This document shows positions 1 to 6,135 of a stretch of 11,307 nt of DNA, one piece after another (positions within the stretch are counted from its first letter, which is position 1; every line of letters begins with the position of its first letter). Both the position numbers and the translations under genes were made by a program. The notes beneath the pieces are model-generated. The model was not told the origin of the DNA. It saw only the letters and a program-made list of their open reading frames with translations, and did no database searches. The DNA is from Thermoflexus hugenholtzii JAD2 (GTDB lineage Bacteria; Chloroflexota; Dehalococcoidia; SHYB01): assembly GCA_945861815.1 (NCBI GenBank), contig CAMAVV010000033.1:1-11307 (forward strand), read 5' to 3'.

Positions 1-665
1 ACGGGTGGTCTAGGCGCACCGGAATAGCGGTTCGGCGCTGTGGCCATACCGCCGCCGTGCATGCTGAGCACAAGGCCGCTCTCTTGCAGCATCGCCCAGA
101 ACGGCTCGTCAGCTTCGGAGATGAATGGCTTTCCGCTGGGGGGGCCGGAGTACTGATAGTGCTTGAAGCCCTTCTTTGCCACGCGCCCGAGTTCGTTCAT
201 CGCCGTCTCGACGCCTCTGTTCGGAATAAGCGCGGCGGGGAACATGCGCTTGCCATCGCCCTGCTGGCACCAGTCCCAGGCGCCTTCGTTGTAGACGCGA
301 ACGACTTCGAAAAAGAGCTCATCGCTCGCCATGCGGAAGGACTGGCCTGCCACACTGGGAAAGAAGAGGCCGGCCTTCACGCTGTCTTGGTTCATAGCCT
401 CGATCCGGGCCTTGGGGTCGTAGTAGGCGGGGTTGCACTGGTCGTAGCGTGCGCGCCAACTGATGCCGCGGGGGTCTTCACTCCCCACGTTTTCGAGGCC
501 GAAGAGATGTTGATAGGCGCCGCCTTCGAATGACCAGACGTCGCCGATCTCAGGCATGCTGATGACCTTGGGCGCCCAGTCGAGGTACTTCTTGGGCATC
601 CGGCTGGTCCACAGGTCCTTCGGCGGTGTGATGTGCTGGTCGGTATCAAATATCCTTGGAATCAT
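1..665 (-). CDS. PF04909-type amidohydrolase, 3' part missing
   Basis: The leftward reading frame is open from an ATG at 665 to the window edge, giving 221 codons; the C-terminus lies outside. The product is a predicted metal-dependent hydrolase or decarboxylase with a TIM-barrel fold. Visible signatures are the N-terminal DTDQH metal motif (Asp9, His11) followed by a PKDLW stretch, the YYDPKAR segment near residue 81 and FFPS near residue 101, and SMHGGG with a candidate metal-binding His202. The later His and Asp ligands of the family would be off the window. A strong ribosome site AGGAGGG (670-676) sits 4 bases before the ATG and fixes the start. The protein is clearly more distant from the two complete amidohydrolases here than those are from each other. 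It follows the double CoA-transferase gene after 264 bp, so it probably has its own promoter. Family assignment is firm; the substrate is unknown. Confidence 0.85.
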   Translation of the reverse strand, partial: MIPRIFDTDQHITPPKDLWTSRMPKKYLDWAPKVISMPEIGDVWSFEGGAYQHLFGLENVGSEDPRGISWRARYDQCNPAYYDPKARIEAMNQDSVKAGLFFPSVAGQSFRMASDELFFEVVRVYNEGAWDWCQQGDGKRMFPAALIPNRGVETAMNELGRVAKKGFKHYQYSGPPSGKPFISEADEPFWAMLQESGLVLSMHGGGMATAPNRYSGAPRPP

Positions 666-866
666 CTGGCCCTCCTGCTGCTCATTGTAGAAGCTTTTCT
701 GCATTCCCACCTTTGACCGTTCGTTCTTCAGTAAACCCGTCGAATTCAATCGCTGCCGTCACACACGGTTTTCACTGCAATGGCGGCCTTTCGAAACTCG
801 TCGTCTCCAGCCTCTGGTTTTGCGGCTTCTCCTCCAGATTCGATAGCCTGCGATTGCTCCTGGCAG

Positions 867-895
867 TAATTAGCACTCTAGGCCCTGCTTGTCAA
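867..895 (-). promoter_or_regulatory. candidate promoter for the left-edge amidohydrolase
   Basis: On the leftward strand a perfect TTGACA (890-895) is followed after 17 bases by TAATTA (867-872), preceded by TG one base upstream as in extended -10 promoters. The -35 box is ideal but the -10 matches TATAAT poorly, so this is a tentative call. It would give a leader of about 195 nucleotides before the ATG at 665, which is long; a promoter nearer the gene is possible. The rest of the 666-929 spacer holds an SD-like GAGGAGAAGCC at 824-834 with no start codon behind it, and no terminator that I can identify for the gene upstream. Confidence 0.3.
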
Positions 896-929
896 CATCA
901 AAATCAGCCTTACACCGGTCAATAACCCC

Positions 930-3335
930 TCAAATGGCCTCGTCAACGAGCCGGGCCGAGTAGTCTTCAGCAGAAAGCCGGCACATATCGCGCATGACCC
1001 GCTCGGTATGCTCTCCCAGCAGCGGCCCAGGGAAGCGCACCGGCAGAAGCCGGCCATCAAAGACGAGCGGAGAGCGCACGATTGGCGTCTCGCCTAGCTC
1101 GGGATGAGGCACACTGCCAAACATCTCGCGCCTGCGCAGGTGGCCATCGCGGTTGGTGAGATCATCGCCGGTGGCAACAACGCCTGCAGGAACGCCTGCC
1201 TTTTGAAGGATATGAAAGGCCTCCCAGGCATCTTTCCCCTTAAGCCACTTCGCCAGTGCCGCCTCAATCTTCGCAACCCCGCCGCGCCCGCCTGCGCCGC
1301 AGACTTTTGCTATCACGCTAAGCGCCTTCGCGTCCGGCGCAGTCACTGCCAGCCACCGGTCGTCGCCCTTGCAGCAATAGCATCCCTGCAGCAGCGCGCC
1401 CATCGCCCCCTGGCGATTGCCGATCCTCCCTGGCACACGTTTATTTACACACCAGTCCAGAAGTTCCACACCCATCATCGCCACGCCGCTTTCAAGCTGG
1501 GAGATGTCCACGTGGTCGCCCGCGCCTATCTCCTCCCGCCGTAACAACGCATCCAGCACGCCGATGACGCCAAAGAGGCCCACAACGTAGTCCATGTGTG
1601 AATGGCCAAAGCCAAGGGGCTCGCCGCCAGGATAGCCGATGGGATCGATGAGTCCAGCGAGTGCGGCTCCGGTAGGATGATAGCTCGGCCATGAGGCGCG
1701 AGGGCCTGTTTGCCCATAGCCGTTAAGACTCGCCAAGATAAGCCGGTGGTTCGCCGACTGCATCGCCGAATAGCTGAGGCCAAGGCGGTCGAGGGTGCCG
1801 CCGGTAAAATTCTCGGTCACGACGTCGGCCCACGAGGCAAGCTTCAGGGCAAGCTTTTTGCCTTCAGGATGCTTGATGTTCATCGTCGCGCTGAACTTGT
1901 TCCGGTTTACATCCTGAAAGGTGTAGCTGCCGTTGATCTGCGGCTGTTTGTTCCTGAAAGGGGCGAGCATCCGCCCAGGGTCGCCTACTCCGCGCGGCTC
2001 CACCTTCACCACTATCGCTCCAAGGTCGCCAAGGACGCGCCCGATGGTTGGCCCAGCGACGTGCCAGCAGAACTCGACGACCTTCACGCCATCGAGAGGG
2101 AGCGCCCCTTGTTTGCCGGCTTTGCTGTAGCGAGAAACGCGAGGCTTCGCCCACTCCGTGACGACGCGCGCCGTGTGCTCGCCAACCCTCGGCGCAATGC
2201 CGCGAGACATCTCCGGCGAGCGCCCATCGCTGCGGAAGGGCAAGCCGGGTCGCAAGAGACGTCCCTTGCCTTTTGAAGGAATCGATCGGAAGAACTTCCG
2301 AGCCTTGAGTTGTGGGTCTCCGACAGCCTCGCCTATAGAACGCACTGGCGCATTGGGGATTCCGCGCTCCGCGCCGCCATCGTACAACTGCTTGTTCGTC
2401 AGCCTCAGCGCCCACGTCGCAACAGCCTCGTTCACCTCTTGGCGGGAGGCGACTCTGCCATTCATCGTCACCAAATCTTCGCGGCGCAGCGTCGTGACAT
2501 TTTCCCCAGTGCTCTCCATCCACTTCAACAGCTCTTGCCACTGCCCCTGTGTCGTTAGCCCGATGAATGAGTAGCCGTCGGCTGTTTTGTAGGCCTTGAA
2601 GGGTGCAGCGAGCGGGTGGTCGCCGTTGGTGCGCTTCATGACCTCGCCATTGCAGAGAAAGAAGGAGTGCGCCGTCTCCGACATATCCGTCAGCGCCTCT
2701 TGCAGCGAAAGGTCGACCCGCGCGCCCGCGCCCGTGCGCGTCCGGCGAAAGAGCGCCGCCTGCACAGCGATGGTTGCCCACAACGAGGCGCACTGATAGG
2801 CCTGGGCAGCAGGGGCGTTCAACGGCTCCCGGGCAGGATCGCCCATGAGCCCCATGAGGCCGCTCATCGCCCAGGTGGTGATATCAGAGGCGGCATAGTC
2901 CTTGAACGGCCCCGACTGGCCAAAGCCGGTGATAGAGACGTGGATAAGACCAGGATGGGCACCAGCTAAGATTTTATCGGAAAGGCCAAGGAAGGCGAGC
3001 TCCCCAGGGGCGCACGATTCCAGAAGCACATCGGAGTTGTGGACAAGTCCTAAGAAGGTTTGGGCGTCAAGCCGTTTGCGGAGGTCGAGAGCCACCGACC
3101 GTTTGCCCATGTTGAAATAGTGAAAGGCAAGACTGCGTTGCGAACGGCCTGCGAATGGAGGCGTCTTGCGAAATGGAGAGCCGCCGGGCGGCTCGACGAT
3201 GGCAACGTCTGCGCCCATATCGGTGAGGAGGCGGCCTGCCAAGCCGGTCTTGGCGTCGGCCAGTTCAAGGATACGCACCCCGCGAAGGCTGAGGTTTGAG
3301 CGTGTGGCCTGGGGCATCGGACTGCTATGCGCCAT
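930..3335 (-). CDS. double-length CaiB/BaiF family III CoA-transferase (two fused domains)
   Basis: The product is predicted to move CoA from an acyl-CoA donor to a carboxylic acid in the cytoplasm. It has 801 residues, about twice the usual 380-450, and contains two complete family III domains at roughly residues 15-395 and 413-790. Each opens with a LxGVxVxE-type strand and a GADV/GAIV-to-VEP segment, and each ends with GEHT (about 385 and 774). When aligned to formyl-CoA transferase by counting back 15 residues from the conserved AAL/DAL helix, the catalytic Asp is Tyr180 in domain 1 (codon 2796-2798) but Asp582 in domain 2 (codon 1590-1592). Domain 1 resembles the protein starting at 10135, and domain 2 the protein at 8801-10138. 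I chose the ATG at 3335, overlapping the preceding small gene by 11 bases. A TTG at 3359 with GGAG upstream and an ATG at 3317 are alternatives. The substrate is unknown. Confidence 0.9.
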   Translation of the reverse strand: MAHSSPMPQATRSNLSLRGVRILELADAKTGLAGRLLTDMGADVAIVEPPGGSPFRKTPPFAGRSQRSLAFHYFNMGKRSVALDLRKRLDAQTFLGLVHNSDVLLESCAPGELAFLGLSDKILAGAHPGLIHVSITGFGQSGPFKDYAASDITTWAMSGLMGLMGDPAREPLNAPAAQAYQCASLWATIAVQAALFRRTRTGAGARVDLSLQEALTDMSETAHSFFLCNGEVMKRTNGDHPLAAPFKAYKTADGYSFIGLTTQGQWQELLKWMESTGENVTTLRREDLVTMNGRVASRQEVNEAVATWALRLTNKQLYDGGAERGIPNAPVRSIGEAVGDPQLKARKFFRSIPSKGKGRLLRPGLPFRSDGRSPEMSRGIAPRVGEHTARVVTEWAKPRVSRYSKAGKQGALPLDGVKVVEFCWHVAGPTIGRVLGDLGAIVVKVEPRGVGDPGRMLAPFRNKQPQINGSYTFQDVNRNKFSATMNIKHPEGKKLALKLASWADVVTENFTGGTLDRLGLSYSAMQSANHRLILASLNGYGQTGPRASWPSYHPTGAALAGLIDPIGYPGGEPLGFGHSHMDYVVGLFGVIGVLDALLRREEIGAGDHVDISQLESGVAMMGVELLDWCVNKRVPGRIGNRQGAMGALLQGCYCCKGDDRWLAVTAPDAKALSVIAKVCGAGGRGGVAKIEAALAKWLKGKDAWEAFHILQKAGVPAGVVATGDDLTNRDGHLRRREMFGSVPHPELGETPIVRSPLVFDGRLLPVRFPGPLLGEHTERVMRDMCRLSAEDYSARLVDEAI

Positions 3336-3588
3336 CGCCGAACTTGCGCGTGATCTCAACCCGCCTGCGCTCCACGCCGTAGAAACACTTTCCGCACAGC
3401 GTGTACTCTTCGGTCATCGCCTGCTTTACGCCGTCAGGCTCGAAGCGCACGGCCTGCCCGGAGCCAAGCACGTCCATGATCCGGCATCCTCTGGACGTCG
3501 GGTCCTCGTGCAGCAGGTCGTGAAGCAGTTTGGAGCGTCCGTCGCCCAGGTACCGCTGGTCTTGCAAGCGCGACGTTGGAAGCGCCAT
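3325..3588 (-). CDS. small conserved-looking protein with one CxxC motif, unknown function
   Basis: This 87-residue frame fills the space between the monooxygenase and the double CoA-transferase. It starts at an ATG 4 bases after the stop of the monooxygenase and ends 11 bases inside the chosen start of the CoA-transferase. That spacing is the main evidence that it is translated. A GAGGG lies 9 bases before the ATG, inside the last codons of the preceding gene. The protein is polar, with no signal peptide or membrane segment. Its middle contains an acidic and basic LLHDLLHEDP stretch, and its C-terminal third holds LCGKCFYG, a single CxxC pair that could bind a metal as half a site, for example across a dimer. 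It ends in a basic ERRRVEITRKF tail. I do not recognise the family. A role as an accessory or redox partner of the neighbouring enzymes would be speculation. Confidence 0.6.
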   Translation of the reverse strand: MALPTSRLQDQRYLGDGRSKLLHDLLHEDPTSRGCRIMDVLGSGQAVRFEPDGVKQAMTEEYTLCGKCFYGVERRRVEITRKFGDGA

Positions 3589-3592
3589 CGGC

Positions 3593-4687
3593 CTAGACCC
3601 TCTGCTTCGATTTGAAAGCCGGGATGACCTCTTTGCCAAAGAGCTCGATGGAGCGCATCACGTCTTTGTGGGGGATGCCGCGCATCTGCATCAGGCACAG
3701 CATCCTGTCACAGCCCAGCTCTTCATAGACCTTCAGCTTCTTGATGCATTCTTCCGGGCTTCCCACAATGATGGAATTCTGCCCGTTCAGCACCTTATAC
3801 ATCTCGCCCGACTTGCTGTGCAGCGCGTCCATCAGGTGGCGGCTGCTATCGGTCAGCGCCTGCCAGCCACCCTGGGCGGTGCGCGGCAGAAAGAGCTCAT
3901 AACTCTTCAGCATGTACCATGCGCAGGCGTTGAGCGCCAGCTTGTCCGCTATCGCATGGGAATCGCCACAGTGGGCCAGGGTAAAGCCGCCCACCTTATC
4001 GTTCACGAACTTGCCTACCGGGACGCAGTCCTTGATGTTTGCGCGATAGGCGTCCAGATGCGCCTTGAACTCGTCAGGGGTCAGCAGGAAAGAGAAGCCT
4101 AGCGCGCCCAGGCCGTTGAGGGCAGCTAAGCGCCACGCCTCAGGACTGGAGCAGCCGAGCCACATGGGCGGGTGCGGTTGTTGCAGCGGCCGTGGCACCA
4201 CGTCCCGCTCTGGAATATCGAAGAAGCGGCCTTTGTACTTGAATGGGCGCTCCGTCCACATCTTGGGGATGATCTCCAGCGCCTCCTGCCATTGCGCCCG
4301 CGACTCCTGCGGCGAGATGCCGAAGCCGAGTTGCTCGTACTCGGAGGAGCGCCCCGTCCCGAACTCGACACGCCCGCCGCTCAGGATGTCCAGCGTCGCG
4401 ACGCGCTCGGCGACGCGGATGGGGTGGTTGAAGAGATACGGGAGAAGAGATACGCCGACGCCGATGCGGATCTGCTCGGTCCGCTGGGTGATCGCGCCAA
4501 AGATAACCTCAGGGGCGCTCGAGTGGGAAAACTCGCTGAGGAAGTGATGCTCGACGAACCAGACAGTATGGAAGCCTACCTTATCGGCAAGCTCTATCTG
4601 GTCTAGGGCGTTTTCGAAGATTTCGCGGTCTGCGGCTGGGTTAAAGGGTTTGTCAGTCGCAAGCTCATATTGCAGGTCGATGTGCAT
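3593..4687 (-). CDS. LLM-class flavin-dependent oxidoreductase (luciferase-like monooxygenase)
   Basis: The product is a 364-residue TIM-barrel flavoenzyme of the bacterial luciferase superfamily (COG2141), expected to oxidise an organic substrate with O2 and reduced FMN, or to use F420. Visible marks are VWFVEHHF at 43-49, NHPIRVAER at 87-95 followed by LSGGRVEFGTGRS at 102-113, a PHPPMWLG strand at 171-178, and the C-terminal IVGSPEE at 307-312 that usually contacts the flavin phosphate region. Length is normal for the family. The ATG at 4687 is preferred over one at 4729 because AGAGAGG (4697-4703) lies 9 bases upstream and because relatives begin with a short MxxxLxxE strand. It leads a three-gene run with the CxxC protein and the double CoA-transferase. 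The cofactor type and substrate cannot be decided from the sequence. Confidence 0.93.
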   Translation of the reverse strand: MHIDLQYELATDKPFNPAADREIFENALDQIELADKVGFHTVWFVEHHFLSEFSHSSAPEVIFGAITQRTEQIRIGVGVSLLPYLFNHPIRVAERVATLDILSGGRVEFGTGRSSEYEQLGFGISPQESRAQWQEALEIIPKMWTERPFKYKGRFFDIPERDVVPRPLQQPHPPMWLGCSSPEAWRLAALNGLGALGFSFLLTPDEFKAHLDAYRANIKDCVPVGKFVNDKVGGFTLAHCGDSHAIADKLALNACAWYMLKSYELFLPRTAQGGWQALTDSSRHLMDALHSKSGEMYKVLNGQNSIIVGSPEECIKKLKVYEELGCDRMLCLMQMRGIPHKDVMRSIELFGKEVIPAFKSKQRV

Positions 4688-4751
4688 CCTTTGGTTCCTC
4701 TCTCCGGCTTTCGCCGCTGAATGCCGCATCGCCTCTCAACAGAGGTGCGCG

Positions 4752-4765
4752 ACGCTATGTAGCGT
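4752..4765. repeat. perfect inverted repeat, possible operator
   Basis: ACGCTA and TAGCGT form a perfect dyad separated by two bases (TG). The dyad overlaps the candidate -10 region of the monooxygenase promoter, a usual position for a repressor site. Extended on one side, the half-site reads GATACGCTA on the leftward strand, and the same nine bases occur on the top strand at 6073-6081 before the next operon. No regulator gene is present in the window. Confidence 0.45.
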
Positions 4766-4779
4766 ATCACCGGAGTCAA
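4752..4779 (-). promoter_or_regulatory. candidate promoter of the monooxygenase run
   Basis: On the leftward strand TTGACT (4774-4779, five of six consensus bases) is followed after 16 bases by TAGCGT (4752-4757). The predicted start of transcription lies about 57 bases before the monooxygenase ATG. The same -35/-10-like pair, TTGACA-17-TAGCGT, occurs at a similar distance before the next leftward gene, which raises the chance that it is real. The -10 is far from TATAAT, so it may be an operator-controlled weak promoter or a different sigma factor's box. It sits in a 205-bp spacer (4688-4892) with no other gene. Confidence 0.35.
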
Positions 4780-4892
4780 CAGATATATTCCGCCGAAATG
4801 AGCCAAGCTTGCGACGAGTTGGCCTGCCGTGTGGGCGTGCGACCGAGGCGAAGGTTCTTGCCTGTGCGAACTTCGTCACCTTTGGGGTGGCC

Positions 4893-6014
4893 CTACTTGA
4901 TCTGGTAGAGCCTGCGACAGTTCTCCCAGAGGATCTTCCGCTTCGATATCTCAGGCAGAGGCATCTTAAGGAACTCGGCTACCGCGTTGGGATACCGAGA
5001 ATCGCTGTGAGGATAGTCCGTCGAAAAGACGAGCGAGCTATCGCCCAGCCAGTCGATGGTGTACTTCGCGGGCTCTTCGTCGCAGTCGATGGAGACGAAA
5101 CAGCGACCGTCCTGGAAATATTCGGAGGGCTTTCGCTTCAGGTAAGGGGCCAGGTACTTCGCCCGCCGCTCCGCATGGTCATCCATCCGCCAAATCATGT
5201 ACTGGACCCAGCTGCAATTCCCCTCTAAAAAGGCAACTCGCAGCTTCTTGAATCGCTCCAGCACCCCACCTGCAATGAGGCTCGTCATCAGCATCATCTG
5301 CTCAAGCGGATGGCAGACGATGTGCTGCAAGAAGACGCTATCGAAGCGGTCTCCTATATAGGCCAGATCTGGCGCGTTCGCCTCATGGAAACAGACGGGA
5401 ACATCAAGCTCTTCGATCTTCGCCCACAGGGGGTCGTAATAGGAATCGTGCCAGTTGCGCCCGTGGATGGGATTCGGTCGGAGAAAGATGGCCTTGAAGC
5501 CGAGAGCTTGGACGGAACGTTTCGCCTCTTGGACCGCAAGTTCGACATCATGAGGAGGGATCATCGCTGCGCCAAAGAGGCGGTTCCTGCTTCCGCCAAG
5601 GTAGTCGTCAAGCCAGTTGTTGTAGGCGCGCGCGATGCCTAAGGCAGCGTCGCCGGGAAGCGCATCGGTGGCAAGGGCGTACAACCCACGCGTCGGGAAG
5701 ACGACAGCCTTGTCGACCCCCTCGGTATCCATCGCCGAGAGCAGGGAGACGTTATCCCAGTCCCTCGCCTTTGCCGCCGCATATCGCGCATCGGAATCGT
5801 GCCGCTCCGTCCAATGTTTCTGCGCCTCGTAATGACGGTCGGGAGGTATCGGCCTGCCGGCCACCACCATCCGCGATTTGCCTGACCCGGCGGGCACCTC
5901 CTCGTAGTGCGGCGCCTCATTCTTGAAGTACGGCTCCACCAGACGCTGCCACAGGTCATGCGGCTCCCGGACGTGGATGTCCGAGTCCATGATATTGAAA
6001 CCCTGCTTCGTCAC
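4893..6014 (-). CDS. PF04909-type amidohydrolase, paralogue A
   Basis: The product is a 373-residue predicted metal-dependent hydrolase or decarboxylase of the ACMSD / gamma-resorcylate decarboxylase fold, acting in the cytoplasm (no signal peptide). Expected metal and catalytic residues are visible: DSDIH (Asp12, His14), CFHEA (His210), CHPLEQ (His235 with Glu238 three residues on, the His-x-x-Glu spacing of the decarboxylases) and STDYPHSD (Asp333). The start is the GTG at 6014: GAGGAG lies 6 bases upstream, and this start gives exactly the length of paralogue B (7378-8499), with which it aligns end to end without gaps at about 61% identity. A longer frame back to a TTG at 6104 would run through the candidate promoter. 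The gene stands alone between spacers of 205 and 121 bp. Substrate unknown; catalysis could be C-N, C-C or decarboxylation. Confidence 0.92.
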   Translation of the reverse strand: MTKQGFNIMDSDIHVREPHDLWQRLVEPYFKNEAPHYEEVPAGSGKSRMVVAGRPIPPDRHYEAQKHWTERHDSDARYAAAKARDWDNVSLLSAMDTEGVDKAVVFPTRGLYALATDALPGDAALGIARAYNNWLDDYLGGSRNRLFGAAMIPPHDVELAVQEAKRSVQALGFKAIFLRPNPIHGRNWHDSYYDPLWAKIEELDVPVCFHEANAPDLAYIGDRFDSVFLQHIVCHPLEQMMLMTSLIAGGVLERFKKLRVAFLEGNCSWVQYMIWRMDDHAERRAKYLAPYLKRKPSEYFQDGRCFVSIDCDEEPAKYTIDWLGDSSLVFSTDYPHSDSRYPNAVAEFLKMPLPEISKRKILWENCRRLYQIK

Positions 6015-6020
6015 TGGCTT

Positions 6021-6026
6021 CTCCTC
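6021..6026 (-). promoter_or_regulatory. ribosome binding site that decides a GTG start
   Basis: GAGGAG on the leftward strand lies 6 bases before the GTG at 6014. It supports this start over the upstream TTG at 6104 and the downstream ATG at 5990. Confidence 0.7.
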
Positions 6027-6033
6027 GTCTTTA

Positions 6034-6062
6034 TACGCTGAAATCGGAGGGAGGTCAGCGTA
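6034..6062 (-). repeat. 8-bp perfect inverted repeat / leader hairpin next to the ribosome site
   Basis: TACGCTGA (6034-6041) and TCAGCGTA (6055-6062) are exact reverse complements separated by 13 bases. In the leftward transcript this is an 8-pair stem ending 7 bases before the ribosome site of amidohydrolase A. The loop reads CCTCCCTCC in the RNA sense, which could pair partly with GGAG-type sequences. A third copy of the half-site, TACGCT at 6075-6080, can pair alternatively with the arm at 6057-6062, and a self-complementary CTGTACAG (6066-6073) lies between those two. It may act as RNA structure, as a DNA operator array, or both. Confidence 0.5.
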
Positions 6063-6075
6063 AGACTGTACAGAT

Positions 6076-6104
6076 ACGCTAGGCTCGTTCCCTTTGCTTG
6101 TCAA
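6076..6104 (-). promoter_or_regulatory. candidate promoter of amidohydrolase A
   Basis: On the leftward strand a perfect TTGACA (6099-6104) is followed after 17 bases by TAGCGT (6076-6081). The leader to the GTG at 6014 would be about 55 bases. The ten bases TTGACAAGCA are identical to the -35 region proposed for the left-edge amidohydrolase (890-895 and flank). The -10 is weak and overlaps an ACGCT half-site, as in the monooxygenase promoter. Confidence 0.4.
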
Positions 6105-6135
6105 CGCGCGCTGACCGGGAACGCCACTCTTCGAA

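Noticed and set aside
57..533. A 158-residue rightward frame at the left edge.
   Set aside because: It is antisense to the amidohydrolase, whose metal motif and ribosome site are clear.
756..772. CCGT-CACAC-ACGG followed by TTTT, resembling a rho-independent terminator on the top strand.
   Set aside because: The stem is only four pairs and no rightward gene lies upstream; in the leftward direction the T run is on the wrong side.
1864..2793. A 309-residue leftward frame inside the double CoA-transferase.
   Set aside because: It is a shifted frame of a gene whose protein matches family III throughout; the alternative product is arginine-rich and domain-free.
4688..4729. Upstream ATG at 4729 as the monooxygenase start.
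   Set aside because: Its GAGAGG is only two bases away, and the ATG at 4687 has better spacing and fits the family N-terminus.
4868..4890. A GC-rich CACC/GGTG hairpin just after the stop of amidohydrolase A.
   Set aside because: Four solid pairs with no T run; too weak to call a terminator.
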